DNA from: a bacterium
GTDB lineage: Bacteria; Chlamydiota; Chlamydiia; Chlamydiales; SM23-39
Direction: 5' to 3'
Assembly (NCBI GenBank): GCA_021809325.1
Contig: JAKBAE010000004.1
Coordinates: forward strand, 1 to 47,632
Length of the DNA stretch: 47,632 nucleotides
Shown here: piece after piece, positions 9,279-17,050 of the stretch
Layout of the letters: the number at the start of each line of letters is the position of its first letter
Position numbering within the stretch: position 1 is the stretch's first letter
The notes under the pieces: model-generated
What the model was told of the DNA's origin: nothing
The model's database searches: none
What the model saw: only the letters and a program-made list of their open reading frames with translations
Program-made: the position numbers and the translations under genes

Positions 9279-9640
9279 AATTTACAGAAACTCATGAGTG
9301 GATCCGATTAGAGGGCAAGATTGGCGCCGTAGGCATCACGCTCCATGCAAAAGAAGAGCTCGGCGAAGTTGTCTATGTTGAGCTTCCCACTATTGGCAGC
9401 AAGGTCAAGGTTGGAGAAGAGGTCTGTGTTTTGGAGTCGACGAAAGCCGCTGCCGATGTCTATTCGCCCGTTTCAGGGACGATTGTTGAGGTTAACGAAG
9501 AGCTGCGCTCGTCTCCGCAGAAAATCACCGAAGATCCCGAAGGGAGCGGCTGGCTGTTTCGAATCGAGATGGACAGGCCAAAAGATGTAGACGCCCTTCT
9601 ATCTAAAGAGCAGTATGAGCGATACGTCGAGGGAGCCTAA
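9275..9640 (+). CDS. gcsH: Glycine cleavage system H protein
   Basis: A 121-residue lipoyl carrier protein starting at the ATG at 9275 (KFTETHEWIRLEG). The lipoylation site is K57 in LESTKAAADVYSPVSG, the canonical H-protein motif. H protein shuttles the aminomethyl group between the P, T and L proteins. No gcvT or gcvP is present here, and pathogenic Chlamydiae also keep gcsH without a full glycine cleavage system. It may therefore act as a lipoyl donor or relay for other complexes. LplA, encoded at 3015, is the likely modifying enzyme. It is coupled to the preceding gene by ATGA, and the following gene starts 26 bases before its stop. Confidence 0.95.
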   Translation: MKFTETHEWIRLEGKIGAVGITLHAKEELGEVVYVELPTIGSKVKVGEEVCVLESTKAAADVYSPVSGTIVEVNEELRSSPQKITEDPEGSGWLFRIEMDRPKDVDALLSKEQYERYVEGA

Positions 9641-10382
9641 AACTGTCGCATTTGCAACCTCTTGCTGGGAGCGCGATTGGAAGCAAATTCTTTTCGATTC
9701 CGACTATCTTGCAAAAAAGCAAATCGCAAATCACCACTTCCCCTTTGCCGAAAAGATCCTTGTCATCAATAACGTCAAAAATCCATCCCTTGTGCTCAAA
9801 GCTGCCGAAGAGCGGATTCAAGAAGGTGTTCTGACTCGCGTCCTTATTGCAGACGAAGTGGCTCCCCTACTGCTTGCCTCTTTTGGCCTCAAACGCGAAG
9901 AGTTTCAGCCGGGCCCCGATGCTGCGCAATATGCGAGTGTCAATCCCGACTGGATTTACTACAATGCCCTCGGCCCCCTAGCTGCCATTTATGGTGCAAA
10001 AAGCGATTATCTCCTTTATCTAACAGGCGATGTGCGTCTCGATCAGCCTGTCGATTGGGTTGGAAAGGCCATCGGGCTTATGGAAGACGAACCCAGATAT
10101 AAAGTTGCCAATTTGCTTTGGAATAGGAAGAAAAAAGAGGCCAAAGTAGAATCATTCGAAAAAAAGCGTGGATTTTACGTCAGCGACAAAGGGTTCTCAG
10201 ATCAACTGTTTTTAATCAAGAGAGCCGATTTTTTCGCCCCCATTTATAGGGAGATCCGGGAAGATGCCGCCCATTTCCCTCGTGGCGATGTATTTGAAAA
10301 GAGGGTGTTTTCGGCGATGAGAAACCGAGGTTGGCTGCGGCTGACCTATGCAAAGGGCTCTTATACGCACGAGAACATGTAA
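9615..10382 (+). CDS. Hypothetical protein, possible glycosyltransferase-A fold
   Basis: A 255-residue soluble protein starting inside the end of gcsH (overlap of 26 bases, with AAAGAG upstream), which suggests translational coupling. The N-terminus runs AFATSCWERDWKQIL, then a hydrophobic strand ILVINN. A central segment DYLLYLTGDVRL resembles the strand plus acidic motif of GT-A-type glycosyltransferases. The C-terminus is aromatic and basic. I do not recognise the exact family, so the glycosyltransferase reading is tentative. The TAA stop at 10380-10382 is the first part of a long palindromic repeat. Confidence 0.6.
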   Translation: MSDTSREPKTVAFATSCWERDWKQILFDSDYLAKKQIANHHFPFAEKILVINNVKNPSLVLKAAEERIQEGVLTRVLIADEVAPLLLASFGLKREEFQPGPDAAQYASVNPDWIYYNALGPLAAIYGAKSDYLLYLTGDVRLDQPVDWVGKAIGLMEDEPRYKVANLLWNRKKKEAKVESFEKKRGFYVSDKGFSDQLFLIKRADFFAPIYREIREDAAHFPRGDVFEKRVFSAMRNRGWLRLTYAKGSYTHENM

Positions 10383-10527
10383 GGGGCTCCGCCCCTTAAA
10401 ATCCCCGCCAAAGGACTTCGTCCTTTGGAAACCTTGATTTTTGTCTCCTGCGGATGCAGGAGACAAAAACAAAAGGGGATCCAAGGGGACTTGTTCCCTT
10501 GGCGGGGTTCAAGGGGCGGAGCCCCTT
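10380..10527 (+). repeat. Full-length nested palindromic repeat overlapping a stop codon
   Basis: Five hairpins make a larger inverted repeat: AAGGGGC/GCCCCTT at 10381-10397, CCAAAGGA/TCCTTTGG at 10408-10428, a 14-bp stem at 10438-10451 and 10456-10469, CCAAGGG/CCCTTGG at 10481-10502, and AAGGGGC/GCCCCTT at 10511-10527. The outer left part (10381-10409) is repeated inverted at about 10500-10527, with CCCCGCC against GGCGGGG. The preceding TAA stop is fused to the first arm, as at 5237. It resembles a REP/BIME or MITE-type element that has become a terminator. Confidence 0.8.
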
Positions 10528-10532
10528 GCGAG

Positions 10533-10561
10533 TTGACTCGCAATCCATACCTTAGTACACT
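10533..10561 (+). promoter_or_regulatory. Predicted sigma70-type promoter abutting the palindromic repeat
   Basis: A -35 box TTGACT (10533-10538) is separated by 17 bases from a -10 box TACACT (10556-10561), giving a leader of about 20 bases before the ATG at 10589. It begins six bases after the last repeat hairpin. It would drive the oxidoreductase, dnaG and DCC genes. Confidence 0.45.
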
Positions 10562-10588
10562 CCGTCTACCCTATCTTGAGAGTGATTT

Positions 10589-11590
10589 ATGAAAGCAATG
10601 GTGATTGAATCATTCGGCGGTATCGATGCATTCAAAGAGCGCGAGATGCCGAACCCGGCCCTCAAGCCCGGCCATGTCTTAGTGCAGGTGGGTGCTACGA
10701 GCGTCAACCCCTTGGATGTGAAAGTTCGGGCGGGAGGTTTTCAACCGATAACCCATCCATTTCCGGCGATTTTGCATGGCGATGTGGCCGGGAGGGTTTC
10801 GGCTCTTGGCAATGGGGTGACGAAGTTTAAAGTCGGAGATGAGGTGTATGGCTGCGCCGGCGGTATTGGTGGGTATCAAGGGGCCCTTGCGGAGTTCATG
10901 CTGGCCGATGCGGACCTCTTGGCCCATAAGCCGAAAAAGCTCACTGTGAGCCAGGCGGCGGCGCTGCCGCTCGTTGCGATCACGGCTTGGGAGGCGCTCA
11001 TCGACCGCGCCAAAATCAAAGAGGGACAAAAGGTGCTGATTCATGGCGGCGCCGGCGGCGTGGGGCATGTCGCGATCCAGCTTGCTAAATGGCAAGGGGC
11101 GAAGGTCTACACCACGGTCTCTTCAGATGGAAAGGGTGCTCTGGTTAAGAACTTGGGCGCAGAGACGATCTTCTATAAAAAGGAGACGCTGCCCGATTAT
11201 CTAGAGCGGTGTACAGGAGACAAGGGGTTCGACATGGTGTTTGATACGTTGGGAAATGCCACTCTTGATGCGTCCATGCAAGCGGTGGCTCACTTTGGAC
11301 AAGTCGTCTCGATTCTTGGGGGCTCAACGCATGACTTGACGCCTCTTTTTAAGAAAAATGGCACCTTGCATATGGTGATCATGCTTGCTCCTCTTTTAAG
11401 CGGGTTTGGACGAAAGGCGCATGGGAAGATTTTGGAGATCGTAGCGGATCTAGTAGATAGGGGACTCATCCGCCCGCATCTCGATGAGCGCTCCTTCACC
11501 TTTAACCAGGTGGGACAGTCCCATGAACTTCTTGAATCGGGCAAGGCGGTAGGCAAGATCGTCTTGAACTCGCCTTGGAAGAGCGAGTGA
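10589..11590 (+). CDS. NADPH-dependent quinone oxidoreductase, MDR family
   Basis: A 333-residue medium-chain dehydrogenase/reductase. It has a GroES-like N-terminal domain (about 1-125, with HGDVAGRVSALG) and a Rossmann domain with the dinucleotide motif HGGAGGVGHVAIQLAKW near 150. Catalytic zinc ligands typical of true alcohol dehydrogenases are missing, so it belongs with the zinc-independent quinone oxidoreductase (QOR-like) group, which reduces quinones or enals with NADPH. The physiological substrate cannot be read from the sequence. The stop overlaps the dnaG start by one base (TGATG), so dnaG depends on this transcript. Confidence 0.85.
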   Translation: MKAMVIESFGGIDAFKEREMPNPALKPGHVLVQVGATSVNPLDVKVRAGGFQPITHPFPAILHGDVAGRVSALGNGVTKFKVGDEVYGCAGGIGGYQGALAEFMLADADLLAHKPKKLTVSQAAALPLVAITAWEALIDRAKIKEGQKVLIHGGAGGVGHVAIQLAKWQGAKVYTTVSSDGKGALVKNLGAETIFYKKETLPDYLERCTGDKGFDMVFDTLGNATLDASMQAVAHFGQVVSILGGSTHDLTPLFKKNGTLHMVIMLAPLLSGFGRKAHGKILEIVADLVDRGLIRPHLDERSFTFNQVGQSHELLESGKAVGKIVLNSPWKSE

Positions 11591-13377
11591 TGGGCACGTT
11601 TACCCGCGAGAGCCTCGAGACGCTCCGGACCCGTATCGATCTGGTGGAAGTGCTCACGCCTCATCTGAAGCTGCAGCGGACAGGGTCTGCTTATAAGGCC
11701 CTTTGCCCATTTCATGAGGAAAAGACACCGTCATTTGTCATTCAAAAAGGCGACACCCATTATCATTGCTTCGGCTGCGGCGCCCATGGCGATGCGATCG
11801 CTTTTTTGATGACCCATTTGCGGATGACCTTTCCCGACGCGGTCGAATCACTCGCGCAGCGCTTCGGCGTGCAGCTCGAGGAGTCGGAGGGTCGCTTGGA
11901 GCCGAAGGGCCCCTCGAAGGCGCTCCTTAAAGAGGCTTTGTGTGCGGCTGCCCGCTTTTACCACTTTTGTCTGCTCCACACTCAGGAGGGCCATGGAGCC
12001 CTGACGTATCTCTATGGGCGGGGCATTGATCTTGAGTTTGTTCGGCAGTTCCAGGTCGGCTTTGCTCCCAGGACTCCCAGGCTGTTTGCCGAAGCGATGC
12101 GGGAGCAGAAGTATTTAGAGCCCCTTCTCAAAGAGGCGGGGCTGATCAGCGCCAATGGACGGGAGTTTTTTTTCGATCGGATTACCATTCCGATTCTAGA
12201 TGCGGTCGGCGGCGTCATCGGATTTACCGCACGCGCTTATAAGCCGGACTCGTTTGGCCCTAAGTACATAAATACTCCGGAGACCCCTCTTTTCAAAAAG
12301 TCGAAGGTCCTCTTTGGTTTGAGCTATTCGCGAAAGAGGATCACGAAAGAAAAGAAGGCACTGATTGTCGAGGGGCAAATTGATGCCCTCCGGCTCATCC
12401 ATTCCGGGTTCGACTGGACGGTGGCCGGGCAGGGGACGGCTTTTGGTGAAGATCATGTCCGCGAACTTGTGCAGCTCGGCGTCCGCCAGGTCATCCTTGC
12501 CCTCGATGGCGACAATGCAGGACGAGAGGCGGCGGTTAAAATCGGCCACCTCTTCCAAAAGGAGGGAATTGATGTGCGCATTGCTGCTTTAGAAGAAAAA
12601 TGCGATCCCGATCTTCTCCTCAGGGAAAAGGGGACGGAGGCGTTTGCCAAGATCTTGGAGCGGGCAGGAGAATACTTGCCCTTTTTGATTGACCACCTTT
12701 CTAAATCGATCAACAAAGAGACTCCGGCCGGTAAGAATGAGCTAGTCCAGACGATCGCAGGGCGAATCCGGCAGTGGGACCATCCGCTCATGATTCATGA
12801 GAGTTTGCGCAAGCTGGCCAGGCTTACCCAAACCCCCGAATCGATCGTCGGCGCGCCGGAAGAAAATGCGCCGCAGATCTATATCAAGCGCGAGGCAAGT
12901 GTCAATAGCGGCATTGAGATTGATCCCGACCGTATTTTGGAGGCGGACCTCCTTCGCTGGCTGATTGTGGGAGGCGCGAATTCGGAGCAGTTCGCTAGAA
13001 TCGCAAAATGCAATCTCAAGCCGGAGCATTTTCGATTGAGCGCAGCGAGGACGGTGTATGAGAAAGCGATGGCGGCTATAGGCGAGGGGAGGGATTGCGA
13101 TCTCCTCTCTCTTGCAATTGACCTGGAAAACCCGGGGCAGCAGCTCTTTTTAGCCGAGATCTTGCAGAAGAGGATCAACCGGGAAAGGGCTGTCGAAGGG
13201 TTTGCCGAAACGGTGCAGCGTCTCTTAGAGCGCAACTGGATGCAGCAGCGAGAAGAGATCAAGCTGAAAATCTATAGCGGGGCCGGAAGCGAGGAAGAGG
13301 TGCTCGAGCTCGCCAGGCGCTTCGATGAGATCAAACGGGCAAGACCGCAAATCGTCTACCCGGAGAAAGAGGGCTAA
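11590..13377 (+). CDS. dnaG: DNA primase DnaG
   Basis: A 595-residue primase that makes RNA primers for replication. The CHC2 zinc finger is visible: C39, H42 in CPFH, then C60 and C63 in CFGC. The catalytic core follows, with a TOPRIM domain carrying EGQIDAL near 265 and the acidic ALDGDNAG near 310. The C-terminal region (about 440-595) is the helicase-interacting domain. I chose the ATG at 11590 (MGTFTRESLETL) over an in-frame GTG at 11575. It is coupled to the upstream oxidoreductase, and the next gene starts directly after its stop. This is not the usual dnaG-rpoD pairing. Confidence 0.96.
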   Translation: MGTFTRESLETLRTRIDLVEVLTPHLKLQRTGSAYKALCPFHEEKTPSFVIQKGDTHYHCFGCGAHGDAIAFLMTHLRMTFPDAVESLAQRFGVQLEESEGRLEPKGPSKALLKEALCAAARFYHFCLLHTQEGHGALTYLYGRGIDLEFVRQFQVGFAPRTPRLFAEAMREQKYLEPLLKEAGLISANGREFFFDRITIPILDAVGGVIGFTARAYKPDSFGPKYINTPETPLFKKSKVLFGLSYSRKRITKEKKALIVEGQIDALRLIHSGFDWTVAGQGTAFGEDHVRELVQLGVRQVILALDGDNAGREAAVKIGHLFQKEGIDVRIAALEEKCDPDLLLREKGTEAFAKILERAGEYLPFLIDHLSKSINKETPAGKNELVQTIAGRIRQWDHPLMIHESLRKLARLTQTPESIVGAPEENAPQIYIKREASVNSGIEIDPDRILEADLLRWLIVGGANSEQFARIAKCNLKPEHFRLSAARTVYEKAMAAIGEGRDCDLLSLAIDLENPGQQLFLAEILQKRINRERAVEGFAETVQRLLERNWMQQREEIKLKIYSGAGSEEEVLELARRFDEIKRARPQIVYPEKEG

Positions 13378-13776
13378 ATGAGTGAAAAGCATCTGATTTT
13401 TTTCGATGGCGACTGCGCGCTTTGCTATCGTTCTGTGCGCCAAATCCTCAAGGCGGATGACAAAGGGCTTTTTGTCTTCGCCCCTCTCGGTGGAAAAACG
13501 GCCAAGGAGATCCTAATCGGCCCCAATGCACACTATGCAAAAGAAGAGAGCCTCATCCTGATCGAAGACTTTCGCTCGGATGAAAGGCGCTTTTGGATCC
13601 GCTCGAGGGGAGCGTTTCGCATCTACTGGCTTATGGGGAGCTATTGGATCGGCTGGCTTTGCTTCCTACCTGCCTGGATGGGCGATTGGGCGTATCGCTG
13701 GATTGCAAAACATCGCCATCGCCTCCGCTTCGGCTGGGAAAGGCCGGAATACCAGAGCGAGCGCTTCCTACCGTAG
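13378..13776 (+). CDS. Thiol-disulfide oxidoreductase-like DCC family protein (DUF393)
   Basis: A 132-residue protein of the DUF393/DCC family, recognised by the N-terminal motif FFDGDCALCYRSV, which supplies the DxxCxxC signature. The rest fits the family: a small domain with a hydrophobic tryptophan-rich helical hairpin (about 80-105) and a basic C-terminus. A thioredoxin-like redox role is proposed for the family; no substrate is known. The start codon follows the dnaG stop without any gap, so it is the last gene of the operon beginning at 10589. No strong terminator follows. Confidence 0.85.
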   Translation: MSEKHLIFFDGDCALCYRSVRQILKADDKGLFVFAPLGGKTAKEILIGPNAHYAKEESLILIEDFRSDERRFWIRSRGAFRIYWLMGSYWIGWLCFLPAWMGDWAYRWIAKHRHRLRFGWERPEYQSERFLP

Positions 13777-13833
13777 CGGCATTCGGCTTGGGGGAGAATA
13801 TATCCGTTCCACCTCACGGGCATCCAAAAAGGC

Positions 13834-15318
13834 TCAAGCATGGAGCATGCAACTTCGGATGGCGTGATTCATTTCCGTAGCACCGGGATAGTTTATGTCG
13901 CTGAGAATAGCGATAGTTACCTGATGCTCAGGAAATATGGAAAGGTAAGCAGAGGCAGAGGGAATGATCCCGTCATGGTGGATCTCTCCATTTGAATAAA
14001 ATTCGCTGCCGTAGGTTTCTACCAGTTGCTTGAAAGCGGGATCTTTCCATGCCCCGCAAATCCAGCCGCCAAACTTACATAAATCTGCCGAAGTGGTCCA
14101 ATATCCTCCCGCGGAGCTTCCGTAGATATGGGCGGCGATCGGATCCGATGGATTTGTCCTCGCATCTTCCGGTTTTTTTGAAGAAAAGCGGTTCATCTTG
14201 GCGGGGGCGATGATGTATTTCATCATTAAATCGTTAAAAGGTTGTTGAGCGAGATGTTGGACTGACAGTCCCACAAGGAGCAGTCCGAGATTACTGTATT
14301 TTGTTTCTCCTACTGGATAAGTTTGTTCTTCTCCGTATTTTAAGAAGTCTTCGAGAGAATCCATTTTGGGCGGGTCTGTCTTTGATTCAAGGGCTTGGCC
14401 GATAGTGCCGAGATAGTTATCCATATACTCGCCGAGTCCACCTTCGTGCATCATTAATTGCAACAAGGTAATCCTATTCTCACGAAGATGCTTTTGAACT
14501 TTTTCTGGTAGACGATTGAATACAGCTGGATCGAGTTGCAGCGGCTCTTCTAACACTGACTTGGGGATCTTCCCCAGTTGAATCAAACGCAATAAAAGAA
14601 CGGCTGTAAAGACCTTTCCGACCGAATGAATAGCAAATGGGGTGGCCGGATCAATTCCCTCGGATGCGAGGGTAAACGAAGTAGGATTTGCATCTTGCAA
14701 TGTAATGCTGCCTGAAAACCTACTATCTTGAATGTATTGCTTTAGATCCTTTTTTGCCTGCTCTGTAAAGATCCATTGATTGCAGAGGATGTCTTGGCGA
14801 ATAGGAATATCGTAGCCTCCCCAAAAAATAATGCCGCACAGCTCATCTTCGGGGATTTGATCCAACAAGGGGAGAAATTGCTCGACATCTCCGGCAGCAA
14901 TCGCTTGGTCGAAGCGGACATCAAAATCATCGAGGACTTTTTTGGTTTTTGTAAGCAGATACGCTTTGATTTCGTCCGGTTCCTTTGGGTCTGCTAAGTA
15001 AGCTTCCGCAATCTTTCGCTTCATGTTTGTAAGATAAGCCTCTTCTTCCCTCATCCATGTTCCTTGAATCTTCCCCAATCCCGATACATTTGCTTCCAAT
15101 CGAGAAACTCGACCGATTAGTGGCTTGGCAGAGGTCACCGCTCCTGGATATAAAGCATTGAGCGCATCCAAAACCACGGGCAGATCCGCTTCCCGCGCTG
15201 AGACAGCGTACCGTTTTCCATTTATTGTAAACGAATTAGCAGCTGTAGCGTCTTCTATCAAATAAGCGTCATGGAGTAGATGGCCATCATTAATGGTGAT
15301 GTGAATTGCATTGCTCAT
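13834..15318 (-). CDS. Serine hydrolase, beta-lactamase/penicillin-binding-like family
   Basis: A 494-residue protein with a class C beta-lactamase/PBP4*-type serine hydrolase domain (about 180-490). The three catalytic motifs are present: SVGK (S232, K235), YSN (341-343) and HDG (448-450) in place of KTG. Supporting family segments are LLQLMMHEGGL (around 285-296) and SSAGGYWTTSADL (around 401-413). The first 180 residues are an extra domain with no family I recognise, and there is no signal peptide. Substrates of this family range from peptidoglycan peptides to esters. A second such enzyme, with a different arrangement of extra domains, lies at 40885-42597. Confidence 0.85.
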   Translation of the reverse strand: MSNAIHITINDGHLLHDAYLIEDATAANSFTINGKRYAVSAREADLPVVLDALNALYPGAVTSAKPLIGRVSRLEANVSGLGKIQGTWMREEEAYLTNMKRKIAEAYLADPKEPDEIKAYLLTKTKKVLDDFDVRFDQAIAAGDVEQFLPLLDQIPEDELCGIIFWGGYDIPIRQDILCNQWIFTEQAKKDLKQYIQDSRFSGSITLQDANPTSFTLASEGIDPATPFAIHSVGKVFTAVLLLRLIQLGKIPKSVLEEPLQLDPAVFNRLPEKVQKHLRENRITLLQLMMHEGGLGEYMDNYLGTIGQALESKTDPPKMDSLEDFLKYGEEQTYPVGETKYSNLGLLLVGLSVQHLAQQPFNDLMMKYIIAPAKMNRFSSKKPEDARTNPSDPIAAHIYGSSAGGYWTTSADLCKFGGWICGAWKDPAFKQLVETYGSEFYSNGEIHHDGIIPSASAYLSIFPEHQVTIAILSDINYPGATEMNHAIRSCMLHA

Positions 15319-15428
15319 AATTGGCTAAATGCCAATTTGTTGCTTTTTAGTCTAGAGAGGCCTTGCGCTCGACTTTGTACAATAAGCTGAACCCATTGCG
15401 TAAACACCTACGAGAAAAGATAATAAAA

Positions 15429-16997
15429 TCAACTGCCATGCGCAATCCCGTATTCTTCGGCATGCGCGGCTAAGTGGACGAGGATCTCCCCGATGCAGGC
15501 GTCGGGCTTTTGGTCCTCGATCCTTGTCAAAATCTCTTGCGCTCTTGCAAGGGCTGCCTTTTCATTCGCCGGATAGTAGTGAAGCTCAATGCCTGCCGCT
15601 CTCGCTGCGAGAATCTGGCATAGCGCGGCAGCCAAAGGAGAGTCTCCCCAATTGCCTGTGTGCGCTATCGCCCGCATCTCTACGCTTTCAGATTTGGCTG
15701 CAACTGCGCTAAATGCAGTGCAAGAGAGGAGGAACAGCTCTTTTAGGTGCTGCCTGTGACAAGGTTCTCCAGCCTGTCCCCAGTTTTGGGGCAAGGCCAC
15801 GGCGAACAGATTGCTAAAGGTAGGATTTTCAAGGGGCTTGAGCTTTTCTTCGATCTCATCCAAGGACGATCCTGAAAATGCCCCGTAGCGGCAGATGTGG
15901 GCAATCAATGCCACGCTGTTTTGTTTTAGCGGATGAAAAGAAGGCGCCTTATCTAGAAGCGCTTTGAGATGGTACAAGACAGGATGCTCGATCGCTAGCA
16001 GCTCTTCTTGAGCTATTGCCTCTCCTTCAATAGAGCCTAATAGTTTCGAGGAAGCAAAGTCAGCCGTCCAGTGCGCAATCTCATTTGTAGAAGGAGGGAA
16101 CGCAAAACGGCCTTCCTTTTCAACAACAAGTTGTTTGGGGCATTGGAATACTTTACATTTCAGCACGCTGGCCGGGTCAGCTAGATTGGCGGTTGAAAAG
16201 AGAATAGGATCATCCGGAGCCGTCCCTCCGGTTAGTTTGTCGTATCCCAATTTCTTTGCAGGATGGAGCGGATTTAACGGAGTGTTCACCTTCATTGGCG
16301 AGGCTGTTTGCTCTTTTACCTTTATCCGTGGCAGATCAATGCTCTTTTGGATAGGTGCTGCAGACATTGCCCATTTATAGCTTTTGGAGAGGAGGGGTGT
16401 TGCCACTTCCCTGACTTTACTGAGGGTTTTGGAAATGGCTACTCCGGCAGCGCCAACGCCAAGCCCAACTCCAAAGTGAGAGATTGCCGCTCCCATATCG
16501 GGGCTATCTGCGATGCTCGTAGCTGTAAAAAAGAGTCCGACCCCCACTGCAATCGCTGCGCAGGCCAGCGCCTCTTTTTTCCAAGCGTCCGGATTTTTGG
16601 TCTCAACATAACGATCAAAGATCTCCAGCTTGGAAAGGATCGTTTGCTTGGAAATAGTGGGAGGAAAGGCGTCGTCCCTGAGCGCATCAAGATCATTTCT
16701 TAGCTCTTTGATCCCCGATGAGAGTTCCTTGTAATTTGCAGAGCTTGCCTGTCCTACCGATTTAACCAATTGATTCCAGCTCGCTAGAGCACTTTGTACC
16801 CTGGATGCCAAGATCGCCTGCTCTTCTTTCAATGACAAAAGGACTTTTGCTTTATCTAAGGCTGCCCTGCAGGCTGGGTCGCTATCGTAGGAAAGTAGCT
16901 GCTTAAAAGACTCTTTAGCAGATTGGATTGCCTTGAGATTCAGTGGAAGTTGGAGGACAGCACTGTTGAAATGCTCTATTCTAGCGATTGCTGCCAT
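15429..16997 (-). CDS. Hypothetical protein with a two-helix membrane hairpin (Inc-like)
   Basis: A 522-residue protein without a recognisable family. Residues 1-135 look helical or coiled-coil. Two hydrophobic segments (about 143-162 and 171-190) are separated by a loop of only about eight residues (IADSPDMG), then about 330 soluble residues follow. Closely spaced paired helices are the hallmark of chlamydial inclusion membrane (Inc) proteins, so an Inc-like type III-secreted protein is a reasonable inference; long cytosolic tails also occur in that group. AAAGG precedes the ATG. It stands alone between glyS and the serine hydrolase gene on the same strand. Confidence 0.55.
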   Translation of the reverse strand: MAAIARIEHFNSAVLQLPLNLKAIQSAKESFKQLLSYDSDPACRAALDKAKVLLSLKEEQAILASRVQSALASWNQLVKSVGQASSANYKELSSGIKELRNDLDALRDDAFPPTISKQTILSKLEIFDRYVETKNPDAWKKEALACAAIAVGVGLFFTATSIADSPDMGAAISHFGVGLGVGAAGVAISKTLSKVREVATPLLSKSYKWAMSAAPIQKSIDLPRIKVKEQTASPMKVNTPLNPLHPAKKLGYDKLTGGTAPDDPILFSTANLADPASVLKCKVFQCPKQLVVEKEGRFAFPPSTNEIAHWTADFASSKLLGSIEGEAIAQEELLAIEHPVLYHLKALLDKAPSFHPLKQNSVALIAHICRYGAFSGSSLDEIEEKLKPLENPTFSNLFAVALPQNWGQAGEPCHRQHLKELFLLSCTAFSAVAAKSESVEMRAIAHTGNWGDSPLAAALCQILAARAAGIELHYYPANEKAALARAQEILTRIEDQKPDACIGEILVHLAAHAEEYGIAHGS

Positions 16998-17050
16998 ATA
17001 AGTAGCCTTTTTCCGCAGTTATAATAATCGCAGCGGGCTTTAAACCGAAG

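Noticed and set aside
13900-14930. Possible resistance beta-lactamase
   Set aside because: The SxxK-YSN-HxG pattern is shared by esterases and DD-peptidases, and no export signal is seen, so an antibiotic-resistance function is not supported.
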